Positions 35,450 through 44,382 are shown, counted from the first letter of the stretch. The stretch is DNA of 64,000 nucleotides from RGZA01 sp964568585 (GCA_964568585.1 CAZMQI010000001.1:62001-126000); one strand, 5' to 3'. A program made the numbers and translations. The notes: generated by a model not told the origin, from the letters alone.

Positions 35450-35486
35450 GGCCTTTCATGGTGAATACTGTGAAAGGCCTTTTTTT
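35450..35486 (+). terminator. Terminator of the RhlE-type helicase gene
   Basis: GGCCTTTCA (35450-35458) pairs with TGAAAGGCC (35471-35479), followed by seven T. The T run overlaps the stop codon of the convergent uup gene. Confidence 0.9.
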
Positions 35487-37350
35487 ATGCCTGATGTGAC
35501 GTCGTAATTAGTGCATCAAGCTCTAGCCAGCGCTGTTCAGCAACGGCCAATTCATGTGTTGCGGCCGCATGGCGTTTGGTTGCTTCGTGGAACGCATCCA
35601 CATCGCGTGCATAGAAATCCGCGTCCGTCAGCAATGTATTTAGATCAGCGATTTCATGCTCCAATGCCGAAATCTTATCGGGCAGCTGTTCCCATTCATA
35701 TTGATGCTTATAGGATAGCTTGATGGCAGGCTTTTCTACCTTGCGCGGCTCGCTTTTAACAGGGGCTGGCTTTGGCTTTTCCTGTACCGCCTCCACTACT
35801 GGTTTCTTGGCATCGCGCTTTTGCTTGAATGCCAGATAATCCTGATACCCGCCGATAATTCCTTCAACCTTGCCATTGCCTTCAAATGCCAACATCTTGC
35901 TGACAGTCTGGTCAAGAAAATCTCGGTCATGGCTAACGACAATCAGCGTGCCGGTATACCCCGCCAGAATATCTTCCAGCATGTCCAGCGTATCCATATC
36001 CAAATCATTGGTCGGCTCATCAAGGATAAGCAGGCTACCGGGATTGGCCAGAATTTTGGCAAGCAACAAACGGTTTTTCTGGCCACCCGATAATGTGCTG
36101 ACCGCGTGATGCACCATTTTGGGATCGAACATGAAATCCTTCAGATACCCGCATATATGGCGGGTTTTGCCCATCACATCCAGATGATCGCTACCATTGG
36201 GGCACAATGTGCGATGTAGGGAGTTTTCAGGGTTTAAATCCTTACGCTTCTGGTCGAAATACGAAAACTGCAAATCTTTTGTCAGTTTCACTTTACCCAT
36301 ATCAGGTGCAAGTTCGCCCACCAGCATTTTCAGGAAGCTGGTTTTACCGGAACCATTCTTCCCCACAATACCGATACGGTCACCGCGCATGATACGCAGA
36401 TTAAACCCGTCAAAAATAATTTTCTCTCGCCCTTCATCGACATACGTCTTATGAACCTTGAAGAATTCGGCAACGATACGCGTTGCGGAAACTTCTTCAT
36501 CCTTTAATGGCGTAAATTCAATCTTTGATAGCATGCGCGCCAATGAATTCTTATCGGAACGCAGCTTATCGCGCTCAATCTTCATAAGTTCTACGCGGCG
36601 GACATTGCGTTTACGGCGCGCTTTCACGCCCCTGCTCGCCCATTCTACTTCTTGGTCTAGCACTTTTTGGCGGTTCTTTAATTCGCGTTCTTCATGTTCC
36701 AATAATTGTGTTGACCATTCTTCAAAATGACCAAAGCCCTTGGGGCATACACGCAACTTACCTCTATCCAACCAAAAGACCTTGTCGGATATATTTGCCA
36801 AAAACGCCTTGTCATGGCTGATACATACAATCGCGCCGTGATAATATTTCAGATAGGTTTCCAGCCATTCAATAATGTCTAAGTCCAAATGGTTGGTTGG
36901 TTCATCCAATAGCAGAATGTCAGGCCCTTCGACCAATGCACGTGCAAGCGCCGCTCGGCGCAACTGCCCACCTGAAAGCGCAGCCATCTTATCATCTAGA
37001 TTAAGCTGCAGTGGCGCGATGACCATTTCGATTTTGTAATCCTGCGCGCCGTCTTCATTATCGGTGCTTAAACCTTCAAACACGAAATCGTAAACGGTTT
37101 GCCCAGGTTTATGATGCACTTCTTGCTGTAAATACCCGACGCTTGTGCCTTGCAATTGCCAGCGCGTTCCTTCATCCAATTCCTTGATGCCTTGGATGAT
37201 GTTCATCAGCGTGGTTTTGCCAACGCCGTTCTTGCCAACAAGGCATATCTTGTCGCCTTCGCAAATCGAGAAAGCCAAATCTTCGAACAAGATTTTTTCA
37301 CCGTATTGAATGGCGGCTTCTTGGACACTGAGCAAAAGGGTTGAGGCCAC
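35485..37350 (-). CDS. uup: ABC-F ATPase, Uup type
   Basis: Soluble tandem-ATPase ABC-F protein that acts on ribosomes; Uup also affects DNA transposon excision in E. coli. 621 residues from a GTG at 37350 (MASTLLLSVQEAAIQYG); the open frame continues to 37635 but crosses the start of divergent queF, so the extension is not credible. Two cassettes: Walker A GKNGVGKTT with LSGGQLRR and LLLDEPTNHLD, then GKNGSGKTS with LSGGQKNR and LILDEPTNDLD. The C-terminal coiled coil (about 530-615) is the Uup-specific domain. Confidence 0.9.
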   Translation of the reverse strand: MASTLLLSVQEAAIQYGEKILFEDLAFSICEGDKICLVGKNGVGKTTLMNIIQGIKELDEGTRWQLQGTSVGYLQQEVHHKPGQTVYDFVFEGLSTDNEDGAQDYKIEMVIAPLQLNLDDKMAALSGGQLRRAALARALVEGPDILLLDEPTNHLDLDIIEWLETYLKYYHGAIVCISHDKAFLANISDKVFWLDRGKLRVCPKGFGHFEEWSTQLLEHEERELKNRQKVLDQEVEWASRGVKARRKRNVRRVELMKIERDKLRSDKNSLARMLSKIEFTPLKDEEVSATRIVAEFFKVHKTYVDEGREKIIFDGFNLRIMRGDRIGIVGKNGSGKTSFLKMLVGELAPDMGKVKLTKDLQFSYFDQKRKDLNPENSLHRTLCPNGSDHLDVMGKTRHICGYLKDFMFDPKMVHHAVSTLSGGQKNRLLLAKILANPGSLLILDEPTNDLDMDTLDMLEDILAGYTGTLIVVSHDRDFLDQTVSKMLAFEGNGKVEGIIGGYQDYLAFKQKRDAKKPVVEAVQEKPKPAPVKSEPRKVEKPAIKLSYKHQYEWEQLPDKISALEHEIADLNTLLTDADFYARDVDAFHEATKRHAAATHELAVAEQRWLELDALITTSHQA

Positions 37351-37375
37351 GAAAATCTTTCTGTTATGTACTTTA

Positions 37376-37482
37376 CGCTGGCATAAGCCAGCGGGCGGCC
37401 TTGCCGCCTTATAGCCAAACCAAAGGTTGTTTGCTTTGGCTATATTACGAAATGAGATAGCTAAATAGGCCTTTAATGGCCT
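37376..37482. other. Four consecutive hairpins between uup and queF
   Basis: CGCTGGC/GCCAGCG (37376-37393), GGCGGC/GCCGCC (37394-37408), ATAGCCAAA/TTTGGCTAT (37411-37443) and AGGCC/GGCCT (37467-37482) follow one another in the 184-bp divergent gap. None has a T run. They could belong to the leader of either gene. I do not recognise a preQ1 riboswitch. Confidence 0.45.
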
Positions 37483-37534
37483 GAAATCAAAGCAAACCTT
37501 GCATGATTTCATAAAAAACCATAAATAAGCTGGC

Positions 37535-37990
37535 ATGAAAAAGATAAATACCAAGCTGCTTGGCAAGCCCTCCTCCATCCCGCTTTCCCCTGATAAAGCG
37601 ATATTGGAAGCCGTGCCAAACCCGCACCCCGGCACAAATTACGTGGCACGCTTCACCGCGCCTGAATTCACATCCCTTTGCCCTGTGACAGGTCAGCCGG
37701 ACTTTGCCCATATTGTCGTCGATGTGGTGGCTAATAAATCGCTGCTGGAGAGCAAATCGTTCAAGCTTTATCTATTCTCCTTCCGCAATCATGGAGCGTT
37801 CCACGAAGATTGCACGGTACGTATCGGCAAGGATATCTCCGCAACCATCAAACCGCATTATCTGCGTATTGGTGCCTATTGGTATCCACGCGGTGGCATC
37901 CCGATTGATGTGTTCTGGCAAACCGGCACCTTGCCAAAAGGTGTGTGGCTACCCGACCAAGGCGTTGCACCATATAAGGGTCGTGGCTAG
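37535..37990 (+). CDS. queF: preQ0 reductase (NADPH-dependent 7-cyano-7-deazaguanine reductase)
   Basis: Reduces preQ0 to preQ1, the base inserted into tRNA for queuosine. 151 residues, the short single-domain form. The nucleophilic Cys49 is in LCPVTGQPDFAHI, and the QueF signature ESKSFKLYLFSFRNH follows, with its substrate-binding Glu. It is first of the queF-queE-queD-queC group; queE starts 2 bases after its stop. Confidence 0.95.
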   Translation: MKKINTKLLGKPSSIPLSPDKAILEAVPNPHPGTNYVARFTAPEFTSLCPVTGQPDFAHIVVDVVANKSLLESKSFKLYLFSFRNHGAFHEDCTVRIGKDISATIKPHYLRIGAYWYPRGGIPIDVFWQTGTLPKGVWLPDQGVAPYKGRG

Positions 37991-37992
37991 GA

Positions 37993-38625
37993 ATGGTCTA
38001 TTCGGTCAAAGAAATCTTCAAAACACTTCAAGGCGAAGGCGGACAAGCTGGACGCGCCGCAGTGTTCTGTCGTTTTTCCGGCTGCAATCTTTGGACAGGC
38101 CGCGAGGAAGATCGCGCCGATGCCACATGCAATTTTTGTGATACCGATTTTGTGGGAACAGACGGCGTTGGCGGTGGCAAGTTCAATGATGCGAATGCGT
38201 TGTGTGATGCACTTGTAAAATGCTGGGGCACAACCACTGAGCGCCGCTTGGTTGTGTTCACAGGCGGCGAGCCTTTATTGCAGCTAGATGATGCGGTTAT
38301 CAATACGGTACATAAAGCCGGATTTGAAATCGCCATTGAAACCAATGGCACACTTCCCGCCCCAGCTAGCATTGACTGGATTTGCGTAAGCCCAAAAGCA
38401 AACGCCGAATTGAAGCAAAAAACCGGCAAGGAATTGAAACTGGTTTACCCGCAAGATGGTGTTTCGCCATCTGATTTCGAAGCATTGCCATTCGACCATT
38501 TCTGGTTACAGCCGATGGATGGCGCAAAGCGCGTAGAAAACACCGCTCTTGCCGTTGAGTTTTGTATGAACAACCCCCGCTGGCGCGTTAGCCTGCAAAC
38601 ACACAAGCTCATGGGCATCCCTTAG
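37993..38625 (+). CDS. queE: 7-carboxy-7-deazaguanine synthase
   Basis: Radical SAM enzyme converting CPH4 to CDG in the preQ0 pathway. 210 residues. Cluster ligands are in FCRFSGCNLWTG and CNFCDTDF (the usual CX14CX2C-type spacing of QueE rather than CX3CX2C), with GGEPLLQLD as the SAM-binding GGE motif. The stop codon TAG uses the first base (G, 38625) of the inserted MITE-like element. Without the insertion the frame would read CCT TAT GTA TGA and overlap the queD start. Confidence 0.95.
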   Translation: MVYSVKEIFKTLQGEGGQAGRAAVFCRFSGCNLWTGREEDRADATCNFCDTDFVGTDGVGGGKFNDANALCDALVKCWGTTTERRLVVFTGGEPLLQLDDAVINTVHKAGFEIAIETNGTLPAPASIDWICVSPKANAELKQKTGKELKLVYPQDGVSPSDFEALPFDHFWLQPMDGAKRVENTALAVEFCMNNPRWRVSLQTHKLMGIP

Positions 38626-38889
38626 GGCGTGTTATCAATTATAACGTGGAGTATTGTTTTTAAAAGAAAGTGATATACTAAGAAACGAGCGAAGCTGTAG
38701 TACATCTACAGCGAGCGAAGATGACAACGTAGATCACTTTCTTTTAGAAACCCTAAAGGGCGCGGCAGAAAAACGCCCCGACTGCTTCAGAAAACTTGGC
38801 CGTAGTACCACTACGACCGTCGCTTTCTTCATAGTCGGATACGATTTTCTGTCACGCGCAATACCCACGCTATTATTGAGAACACGCCC
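38625..38889. mobile_element. MITE-like element with terminal inverted repeats and TTA target duplication
   Basis: 265 bp with no coding capacity. Left end 38625-38656 and the reverse complement of 38859-38889 match at 28 of 32 positions, starting GGGCGTGTT. Both ends are flanked by TTA (38622-38624 and 38890-38892). Inside, TAAAAGAAAGTGAT (38661-38674) is the perfect inverse of 38733-38746, enclosing GCTGTAG/CTACAGC (38694-38712) and a repeated GAGCGAAG. The TTA duplication would fit an IS5-family-like transposase acting in trans (inference). It separates queE from queD. Confidence 0.8.
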
Positions 38890-38891
38890 TT

Positions 38892-39275
38892 ATGTATGAA
38901 CTCAGCAAACAATTCCGTTTTGATGCCGCGCATACCTTGCAACGCGATGTGCAAAATACCAATGAAGAAAAAGGCAGCAAGCGCATCCACGGTCATTCCT
39001 ACCGCGCAGAAGTTACGTTGCGCGGCGAACCTGATCCAAAAACAGGAATGCTGATTGATGTTTATAAATTTGAAAAGACATTCGAAGAAGCACGGGGTGG
39101 CTTGGAACATCATTTACTGGATGACATCAACGACCTTGGCCCTGCCACCATGGAAAATCTCTGTGCGTGGATTTGGAAGAAACTGGCGCCAAAACTGCCG
39201 ATGCTGTATTCCGTGACCGTTCACCGCGATAGTGGCAGCGAAAAATGCGTCTATTTCGGGCCAAAACAGCCATGA
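38892..39275 (+). CDS. queD: 6-carboxytetrahydropterin synthase, variant lacking the usual Cys
   Basis: Second step of preQ0 synthesis: dihydroneopterin triphosphate to CPH4. 127 residues with zinc ligands His14 (DAAHTL) and His33/His35 (RIHGHSY), and LEHHLLDDI, PATMENLCAWIW, VTVHRDSGSEKCVYFGP as in the alphaproteobacterial type. The catalytic Cys found just before RxHGH in E. coli QueD aligns with Ser29 here; the only nearby Cys are near the C-terminus. The ATG shares its A with the right TTA duplication of the MITE-like element, and no ribosome site is visible. Confidence 0.9.
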   Translation: MYELSKQFRFDAAHTLQRDVQNTNEEKGSKRIHGHSYRAEVTLRGEPDPKTGMLIDVYKFEKTFEEARGGLEHHLLDDINDLGPATMENLCAWIWKKLAPKLPMLYSVTVHRDSGSEKCVYFGPKQP

Positions 39276-39964
39276 GCAACGCACTTGTCCTCTTTTCTGG
39301 CGGGCAGGATTCCACCGTATGCCTTGCTTGGGCATTCGAACAATTCGATACCGTTTACACCATCGGCTTTGATTACGGCCAACGCCACAGCATTGAGTTG
39401 ACCTGCCGCACATCAGTCATTGAAAAAATCAAAACCGCATTCCCGTCTTGGGGCAAGAAAATCGGTAGCGATACGCTGATTGATTTGAAATCACTCAGCG
39501 CAATTGCCGATACATCCCTTACCCGTGAAACCGAAATCAAATTCAATAAGAACGGGCTGCCGAATACATTTGTGCCGGGGCGGAATTTATTATTCTTTAA
39601 TTACGCTGCCGCGCTTGCTTACCGTCTTGGCGTAAAGAACCTGATTGGTGGCATGTGTGAAACGGACTATTCAGGTTATCCCGATTGCCGCGATGAAACA
39701 TTGAAAGCGTTGGAACGCGCCATCACCCTTGGCATGGGCGAAGCATTCAAGATCCATACGCCATTGATGTGGGTGGATAAGGCCAAGACCTGGAATATCG
39801 CCAAAACGCTCGGCGGGCAGCAACTCATCGATATTATCATCAACGATACCCATAGCTGCTACGTGAACGACCACACAACCAAACATGCATGGGGTTATGG
39901 GTGCGGCACCTGCCCTGCCTGCGAATTACGCGAAGCAGGTTACAGCAAGTATAAAGCTGCCTGA
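39272..39964 (+). CDS. queC: 7-cyano-7-deazaguanine synthase
   Basis: ATP-dependent conversion of CDG to preQ0. 230 residues from the ATG at 39272, which overlaps the queD stop (ATGA). PP-loop SGGQDSTVCLAWA near the N-terminus, GFDYGQRHSIEL, PGRNLLFFNYAAALAY, and a zinc site CGTCPACELREAGY near the end. The gene abuts convergent cysA with no gap. Confidence 0.96.
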   Translation: MSNALVLFSGGQDSTVCLAWAFEQFDTVYTIGFDYGQRHSIELTCRTSVIEKIKTAFPSWGKKIGSDTLIDLKSLSAIADTSLTRETEIKFNKNGLPNTFVPGRNLLFFNYAAALAYRLGVKNLIGGMCETDYSGYPDCRDETLKALERAITLGMGEAFKIHTPLMWVDKAKTWNIAKTLGGQQLIDIIINDTHSCYVNDHTTKHAWGYGCGTCPACELREAGYSKYKAA

Positions 39965-41089
39965 TTATTCAAAGATCTTCGTTTCTTTCGGGCGCACAAA
40001 TAACGTGTCGTCACGTTTAATCGTCAATTTATCAATCACACTTTTGGGAACTTCGGCTTGCAACACGCGGTTGCTGTTGGATTCCAATTCCATCTTCACC
40101 AATGGCCCCGCGGGATTAATGTGAATGACCTTCACTTGAATGCTATTCGCTTCCATTGGCGAGCGTGACACCAATATCTCATGCGGACGCGCATACAGCT
40201 TAATCGCCTTCGCGCCATCCGGCACACGCAAGACGCGTTTCTTTTCCGGCAGCAACAGGCTTTCTGTTTCCGCATCCTCGTTGCTGGTCACTTCATCGGC
40301 GCTATCCATCACATCGGTTTCAGCGATATGGATGAGGCCATCACGGTCTTTCCAGCCATCGAATTCGTTATAATTACCCATGAAATCGTATACGAATGCG
40401 TTAGCAGGTGCATGATACACCTCTTCCGGTGTACCGACTTGTTCAATGCGACTGCTATTCATGACGACCACGCGGTCGGCCACTTCCATAGCTTCTTCTT
40501 GGTCATGCGTCACAAAAATGCTGGTGATATGCATATCGTTATGCAATTTACGCATCCAGCGACGCAATTCTTTACGCACCTTGGCATCCAGCGCGCCGAA
40601 CGGTTCATCCAGCAGCAATACTTGCGGTTCCACTGCCAATGCACGCGCAAGCGCCACGCGTTGACGTTGCCCACCGGATAGCTGGCTTGGGTATCTGTCC
40701 CAAAACGCTTCCAGATGTACGAGGTTCAACAGCTTCACCACCTTGCGGCGGATAGCAAACTCGGTCGGGCGGTATTTTTTGTTACGTACGCGCAGGCCGA
40801 AGGCAATATTTTCGAACACCGTCATATGCTTGAACAACGCATAATGCTGGAACACAAAGCCCACATGGCGGTCTGTGTCGTTGCCTTCACGCGCTTCTGC
40901 GCCATCAAACTCCACGCTACCGCTGTCAGGAAAATCAAGACCGGAGATGATACGTAGCAAACTGGTCTTGCCCGAACCCGATGGGCCAAGCAGCGCCACC
41001 AGCTCCCCTGACTTTACTTCAAGGCTCACATTATCCAGCGCGACGAATTCTTTATACCGCTTGCTGATGTTCTTTGCGTTGATACCCAT
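39965..41089 (-). CDS. cysA: Sulfate/thiosulfate ABC transporter ATPase CysA
   Basis: Cytoplasmic ATPase of the sulfate importer. 374 residues: Walker A GPSGSGKTSLLR, signature LSGGQRQRVALARA, Walker B VLLLDEPFGALD, switch His in VTHDQEEAMEVAD, and a C-terminal TOBE-like domain (ARPHEILVSR). Last gene of the minus-strand rrf2-cysP-cysT-cysW-cysA operon; 9 bp separate it from cysW. Confidence 0.95.
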   Translation of the reverse strand: MGINAKNISKRYKEFVALDNVSLEVKSGELVALLGPSGSGKTSLLRIISGLDFPDSGSVEFDGAEAREGNDTDRHVGFVFQHYALFKHMTVFENIAFGLRVRNKKYRPTEFAIRRKVVKLLNLVHLEAFWDRYPSQLSGGQRQRVALARALAVEPQVLLLDEPFGALDAKVRKELRRWMRKLHNDMHITSIFVTHDQEEAMEVADRVVVMNSSRIEQVGTPEEVYHAPANAFVYDFMGNYNEFDGWKDRDGLIHIAETDVMDSADEVTSNEDAETESLLLPEKKRVLRVPDGAKAIKLYARPHEILVSRSPMEANSIQVKVIHINPAGPLVKMELESNSNRVLQAEVPKSVIDKLTIKRDDTLFVRPKETKIFE

Positions 41090-41098
41090 GATACTTCC

Positions 41099-41968
41099 CT
41101 ACGTCGTTATCTTTTTGCTTTTTGCGCTGTATTGTTCAATCCTGCCTTTAAGAATTAGCGTGACCACCGCCAGCAGCGTGAGAATGGATGCCACCGCAAA
41201 CGCGGCAACGAAATTATATTCGTTATAAAGAATTTCGACCTGCAACGGGATGGTGTTGGTTTCACCCTTAATGTGACCCGATACAACCGAAACCGCGCCG
41301 AATTCGCCCATCGCACGCGCATTACACAGCAACACACCATACAACAATCCCCAACGGATATTGGGCAAAGTGATGGATATAAAAGTACGCCAACCCGAAG
41401 CGCCCAATAAAATCGCCGCTTCCTCCTCTTCCGTGCCTTGCTCTTCCATTAATGGGATAAGCTCGCGTGCCACGAACGGGAATGTTACAAAAATAGTGGC
41501 GATGACCAGCGCAGGTACCGCGAATAACATCTGGATATCATGGTCGAGCAACCAAGCCCCAAGCACTGATTGTGCGCCAAACATCAACGCATAAATCAGA
41601 CCGGAGATGACGGGAGATATAGAGAACGGTAAATCAATTAACGTGATGAGCAGCCGTTTGCCGACAAAATCGAATTTGGTAATCGCCCAACTGGCGGCAA
41701 CACCAAATACCACGTTTAACGGAACTGCGATTGCAGCAACCAGCAAGGTCAAGCGTATAGCAGCCAACGCATCAGGTTCGATGATACTGGCCAGATAGGC
41801 ATCAAATCCCTTGCGTAATGCTTCGGAGAATACTGCGGCCAGCGGCAAGCCGATTATCGCACCAAGAAACAGCATGCCAGTGACAATCAGCAGCACGCGC
41901 ACCCACAACACCTCTCCGATGGATTTTGGTTTGTTCTTTGATCGGTTCTGGGGAATAGAAAGCGACAT
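41099..41968 (-). CDS. cysW: Sulfate ABC transporter permease CysW
   Basis: Inner-membrane channel subunit. 289 residues with about six membrane helices and the ATPase-contact EAA loop (EEAAILLGASGWRTFISITLPNI). RAMGEFGAVSVVSG is typical of CysW. Its start overlaps the cysT stop by one base, so translation is coupled. Confidence 0.94.
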   Translation of the reverse strand: MSLSIPQNRSKNKPKSIGEVLWVRVLLIVTGMLFLGAIIGLPLAAVFSEALRKGFDAYLASIIEPDALAAIRLTLLVAAIAVPLNVVFGVAASWAITKFDFVGKRLLITLIDLPFSISPVISGLIYALMFGAQSVLGAWLLDHDIQMLFAVPALVIATIFVTFPFVARELIPLMEEQGTEEEEAAILLGASGWRTFISITLPNIRWGLLYGVLLCNARAMGEFGAVSVVSGHIKGETNTIPLQVEILYNEYNFVAAFAVASILTLLAVVTLILKGRIEQYSAKSKKITT

Positions 41969-42831
41969 TAATTATCCCTCAACATGCGGGTTTGACCCCA
42001 TTTCTGGAGCACATTGATGAGATACAGCATGATGAATGACACCGCCAGCATCACAATCGCCAAGGCAGTTGCACCGGCATGATCATATTGTTCCAATTTT
42101 GTCATGATAAGCAGCGGCACGATTTCGGAAACCATCGGCTTGTTGCCCGCAATAAAAATAACCGATCCATATTCGCCAAGCGCACGGGCAAAAGCCATGG
42201 CAAATCCGGTCATCAACGCTGGGGTGATATGCGGCAAGAATATAAGCAGGAAGATCTGCGTACGGGTCGCGCCTAAACTGGCCGCTGCTTCTTCCAGTTC
42301 ACGGTTCATATCTTCCAATACCGGCTGCACGGTGCGGACAACGAATGGCAGCCCCACGAAGATAAGCGCAATAGTGATACCCATCGGCGTGAAAGCAACT
42401 TTGATACCCAGATGCTCCAGATATTGTCCTATCCACCCATTGGGGGCATACAGCGATGTCAGCGCGATACCGGCAACAGCAGTAGGCAATGCAAATGGTA
42501 AATCCACCATCGCATCAAAGATTTTTTTAAATGGAAAATCATAACGCACCAAAATCCACGCAACGATAAGCCCGAAAAATACATTCACCAACGCAGCAAC
42601 CAATGCTGTTCCAAAACTGACGCCATAAGCATGCATCACGCGGTCATCTGTGATGGTAGTAAAGAATTCTGCCCATGACAGTTTTGCGGTTGCAAAAAAC
42701 AGACCCGACAATGGCAAAAGGACTATCAGTGTCAGATATATCAGGGTAAAGCCAAGGGTCAGGCCAAAGCCAGGCAGTACGCTTGGTTTCTTGAACTGCT
42801 TGAGGAACGAGGATGTTAAAACTTTGCTCAC
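41968..42831 (-). CDS. cysT: Sulfate ABC transporter permease CysT
   Basis: Partner permease to CysW. 287 residues, about six membrane helices, EAA loop LEEAAASLGATRTQIFLLIFLPHI and the ARALGEYGSVIFIAGN motif of CysT/CysU. It lies 3 bp after cysP and overlaps cysW by one base. Confidence 0.94.
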   Translation of the reverse strand: MSKVLTSSFLKQFKKPSVLPGFGLTLGFTLIYLTLIVLLPLSGLFFATAKLSWAEFFTTITDDRVMHAYGVSFGTALVAALVNVFFGLIVAWILVRYDFPFKKIFDAMVDLPFALPTAVAGIALTSLYAPNGWIGQYLEHLGIKVAFTPMGITIALIFVGLPFVVRTVQPVLEDMNRELEEAAASLGATRTQIFLLIFLPHITPALMTGFAMAFARALGEYGSVIFIAGNKPMVSEIVPLLIMTKLEQYDHAGATALAIVMLAVSFIMLYLINVLQKWGQTRMLRDN

Positions 42832-42834
42832 GGC

Positions 42835-43854
42835 TTACTTCTTTGAAAGCTGGTCAAACAGACCGCCATCGTTAAAATGTTTCTTCTGCACTGATTTCCA
42901 GCCACCAAAGTCCTTAATCGTCATCATCGGCACAGCTGGAAAGATATCCTTATGTTTTGCGGCAATGGCTTTATCTTGCGGGCGATAGTAATGCGCTACC
43001 GCCAGTTCCTGCGCTTCCGGTGAATAAAGATACGTCAGATATTCCTTGGCAGCTTCTGTGGTTCCTTTTTTCTCCGCATTCCTTTGCACGACGGCAACGG
43101 GTGGCTCAGCCAAAATGCTGATGGATGGCATCACAATATCGAATTTGTCTTTACCAAGTTCATTCACGGCCAAATAGGCTTCATTTTCCCATGTCAGCAG
43201 CACATCGCCAATCCCGCGTTGAACAAAGGTAGTGGTCGAACCGCGCGCACCCGTATCAAGCACAGGTACATGCGCGAATAATTGCTTCATATAATCGGCT
43301 GCCTTGGCTTCATCACTACCGAATTTTTTGGTCGCATAGCCATAAGCAGCTAGATAATTCCATCGTGCACCGCCGGAGGTCTTTGGGTTCGGCGTGATGA
43401 CTTCCACGCCATCCTTAATCAAATCACCCCAATCTTTAATTCCCTTGGGGTTGCCCTTCTTCACCAGAAACACAATTGTCGATGTATAGGGGGAGCTGTT
43501 ATGCGGCAATAAGCTCTGCCAGTTCTCTGGCAGCAAGCTGCGGTGCTGCGCCACCACATCAATATCATAGGCAAGCGCGAGCGTGACAACATCCGCTTGC
43601 AAGCCATCAATCACCGCACGTGCCTGTTTGGCCGAGCCGCCATGTGATTGGCGAATAATAACATCCCCGCCCGTGTTATCCTTCCCCATTTTTTCTTTCC
43701 AATGCTTTTGGAATAACACGTTGTATGTTTCATAAAATTCACGCGTTGGATCGTATGAAACGTTGAGCAGCGCCAGTTTATCCGCTGCATGAGCAGGCAA
43801 AGAGCTGCCCAGCCCCAATAGCAATACAAATGCAGCAATCACGGCTTTCAACAT
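42835..43854 (-). CDS. cysP: Periplasmic sulfate-binding protein
   Basis: Captures sulfate or thiosulfate for the CysTWA importer. 339 residues from the ATG at 43854, which has a GGAG ribosome site; a Met four codons earlier lies across that site. A signal peptide (LKAVIAAFVLLLGLGSSLPAHAA) is followed by LLNVSYDPTREFYETYN, RQSHGGSAKQARAVIDGLQADVVTLAL and RGSTTTFVQRGIGDVLLTWENEA, all typical of the Sbp/CysP family. I cannot separate Sbp from CysP by eye. Confidence 0.93.
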   Translation of the reverse strand: MLKAVIAAFVLLLGLGSSLPAHAADKLALLNVSYDPTREFYETYNVLFQKHWKEKMGKDNTGGDVIIRQSHGGSAKQARAVIDGLQADVVTLALAYDIDVVAQHRSLLPENWQSLLPHNSSPYTSTIVFLVKKGNPKGIKDWGDLIKDGVEVITPNPKTSGGARWNYLAAYGYATKKFGSDEAKAADYMKQLFAHVPVLDTGARGSTTTFVQRGIGDVLLTWENEAYLAVNELGKDKFDIVMPSISILAEPPVAVVQRNAEKKGTTEAAKEYLTYLYSPEAQELAVAHYYRPQDKAIAAKHKDIFPAVPMMTIKDFGGWKSVQKKHFNDGGLFDQLSKK

Positions 43855-43878
43855 ACAAATCTCCAAATTTTTTTTGAT

Positions 43879-44286
43879 TTAGCAGGCCATATCGAGGATG
43901 GAGGTGTTATCTAAAACCTCTGCCATGGCATCTCTGACTTTCTTCATGGTCTTGCGGATTGTGCATGCTCGCTCATCCTTGCAATCATCGCATTTTTGAT
44001 ATGCAGACAAGCTAGCGCAACGCACCGGTGCCAACGGACCATCAATGATACGTATTAATTCGGCTACGCTGATGTCCTTGGCAGGCTTGGCAAGATAGTA
44101 ACCGCCGAATACACCCCGTTTGCTTTCAACAAGGTGGTTGCGTTTTAATTCTTGTAAAATATTTTCCAGAAATTTGATGGGCACGCCTGCTTCTTTGGCG
44201 ATGACCTTACTTTGAGTCATCTCCTGCTTGCTTTTTGCAAGGACCGTCAGCGCACGCAGCGCGTATTTGGCTTTCATCGACAGCAT
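43879..44286 (-). CDS. Rrf2-family transcriptional regulator, probably for sulfur metabolism
   Basis: 135 residues: N-terminal winged helix (MLSMKAKYALRALTVLAKS ... SKVIAKEAGVPIKFLENILQELKRNHLVESKRGVFGGYYLAK) typical of Rrf2/IscR/CymR, then four Cys in CASLSAYQKCDDCKDERAC and one at the C-terminus. These could bind an iron-sulfur cluster. It heads the cysPTWA operon with a 24-bp gap to cysP, so local control of sulfate uptake in the manner of CymR is likely but inferred. Confidence 0.9.
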   Translation of the reverse strand: MLSMKAKYALRALTVLAKSKQEMTQSKVIAKEAGVPIKFLENILQELKRNHLVESKRGVFGGYYLAKPAKDISVAELIRIIDGPLAPVRCASLSAYQKCDDCKDERACTIRKTMKKVRDAMAEVLDNTSILDMAC

Positions 44287-44382
44287 AATAAAGGCCTCTC
44301 CAGCACCAATGGGTAAACACTGGTTCTAAGCCATATATCATACCGAGTAAATAGAGTTTATAAAACCCTACCGTTTATTGAA

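Noticed and set aside
37395..37534. preQ1 riboswitch upstream of queF
   Set aside because: Hairpins are present, but not the H-type pseudoknot pattern with its A-rich tail that marks the known class I aptamer.
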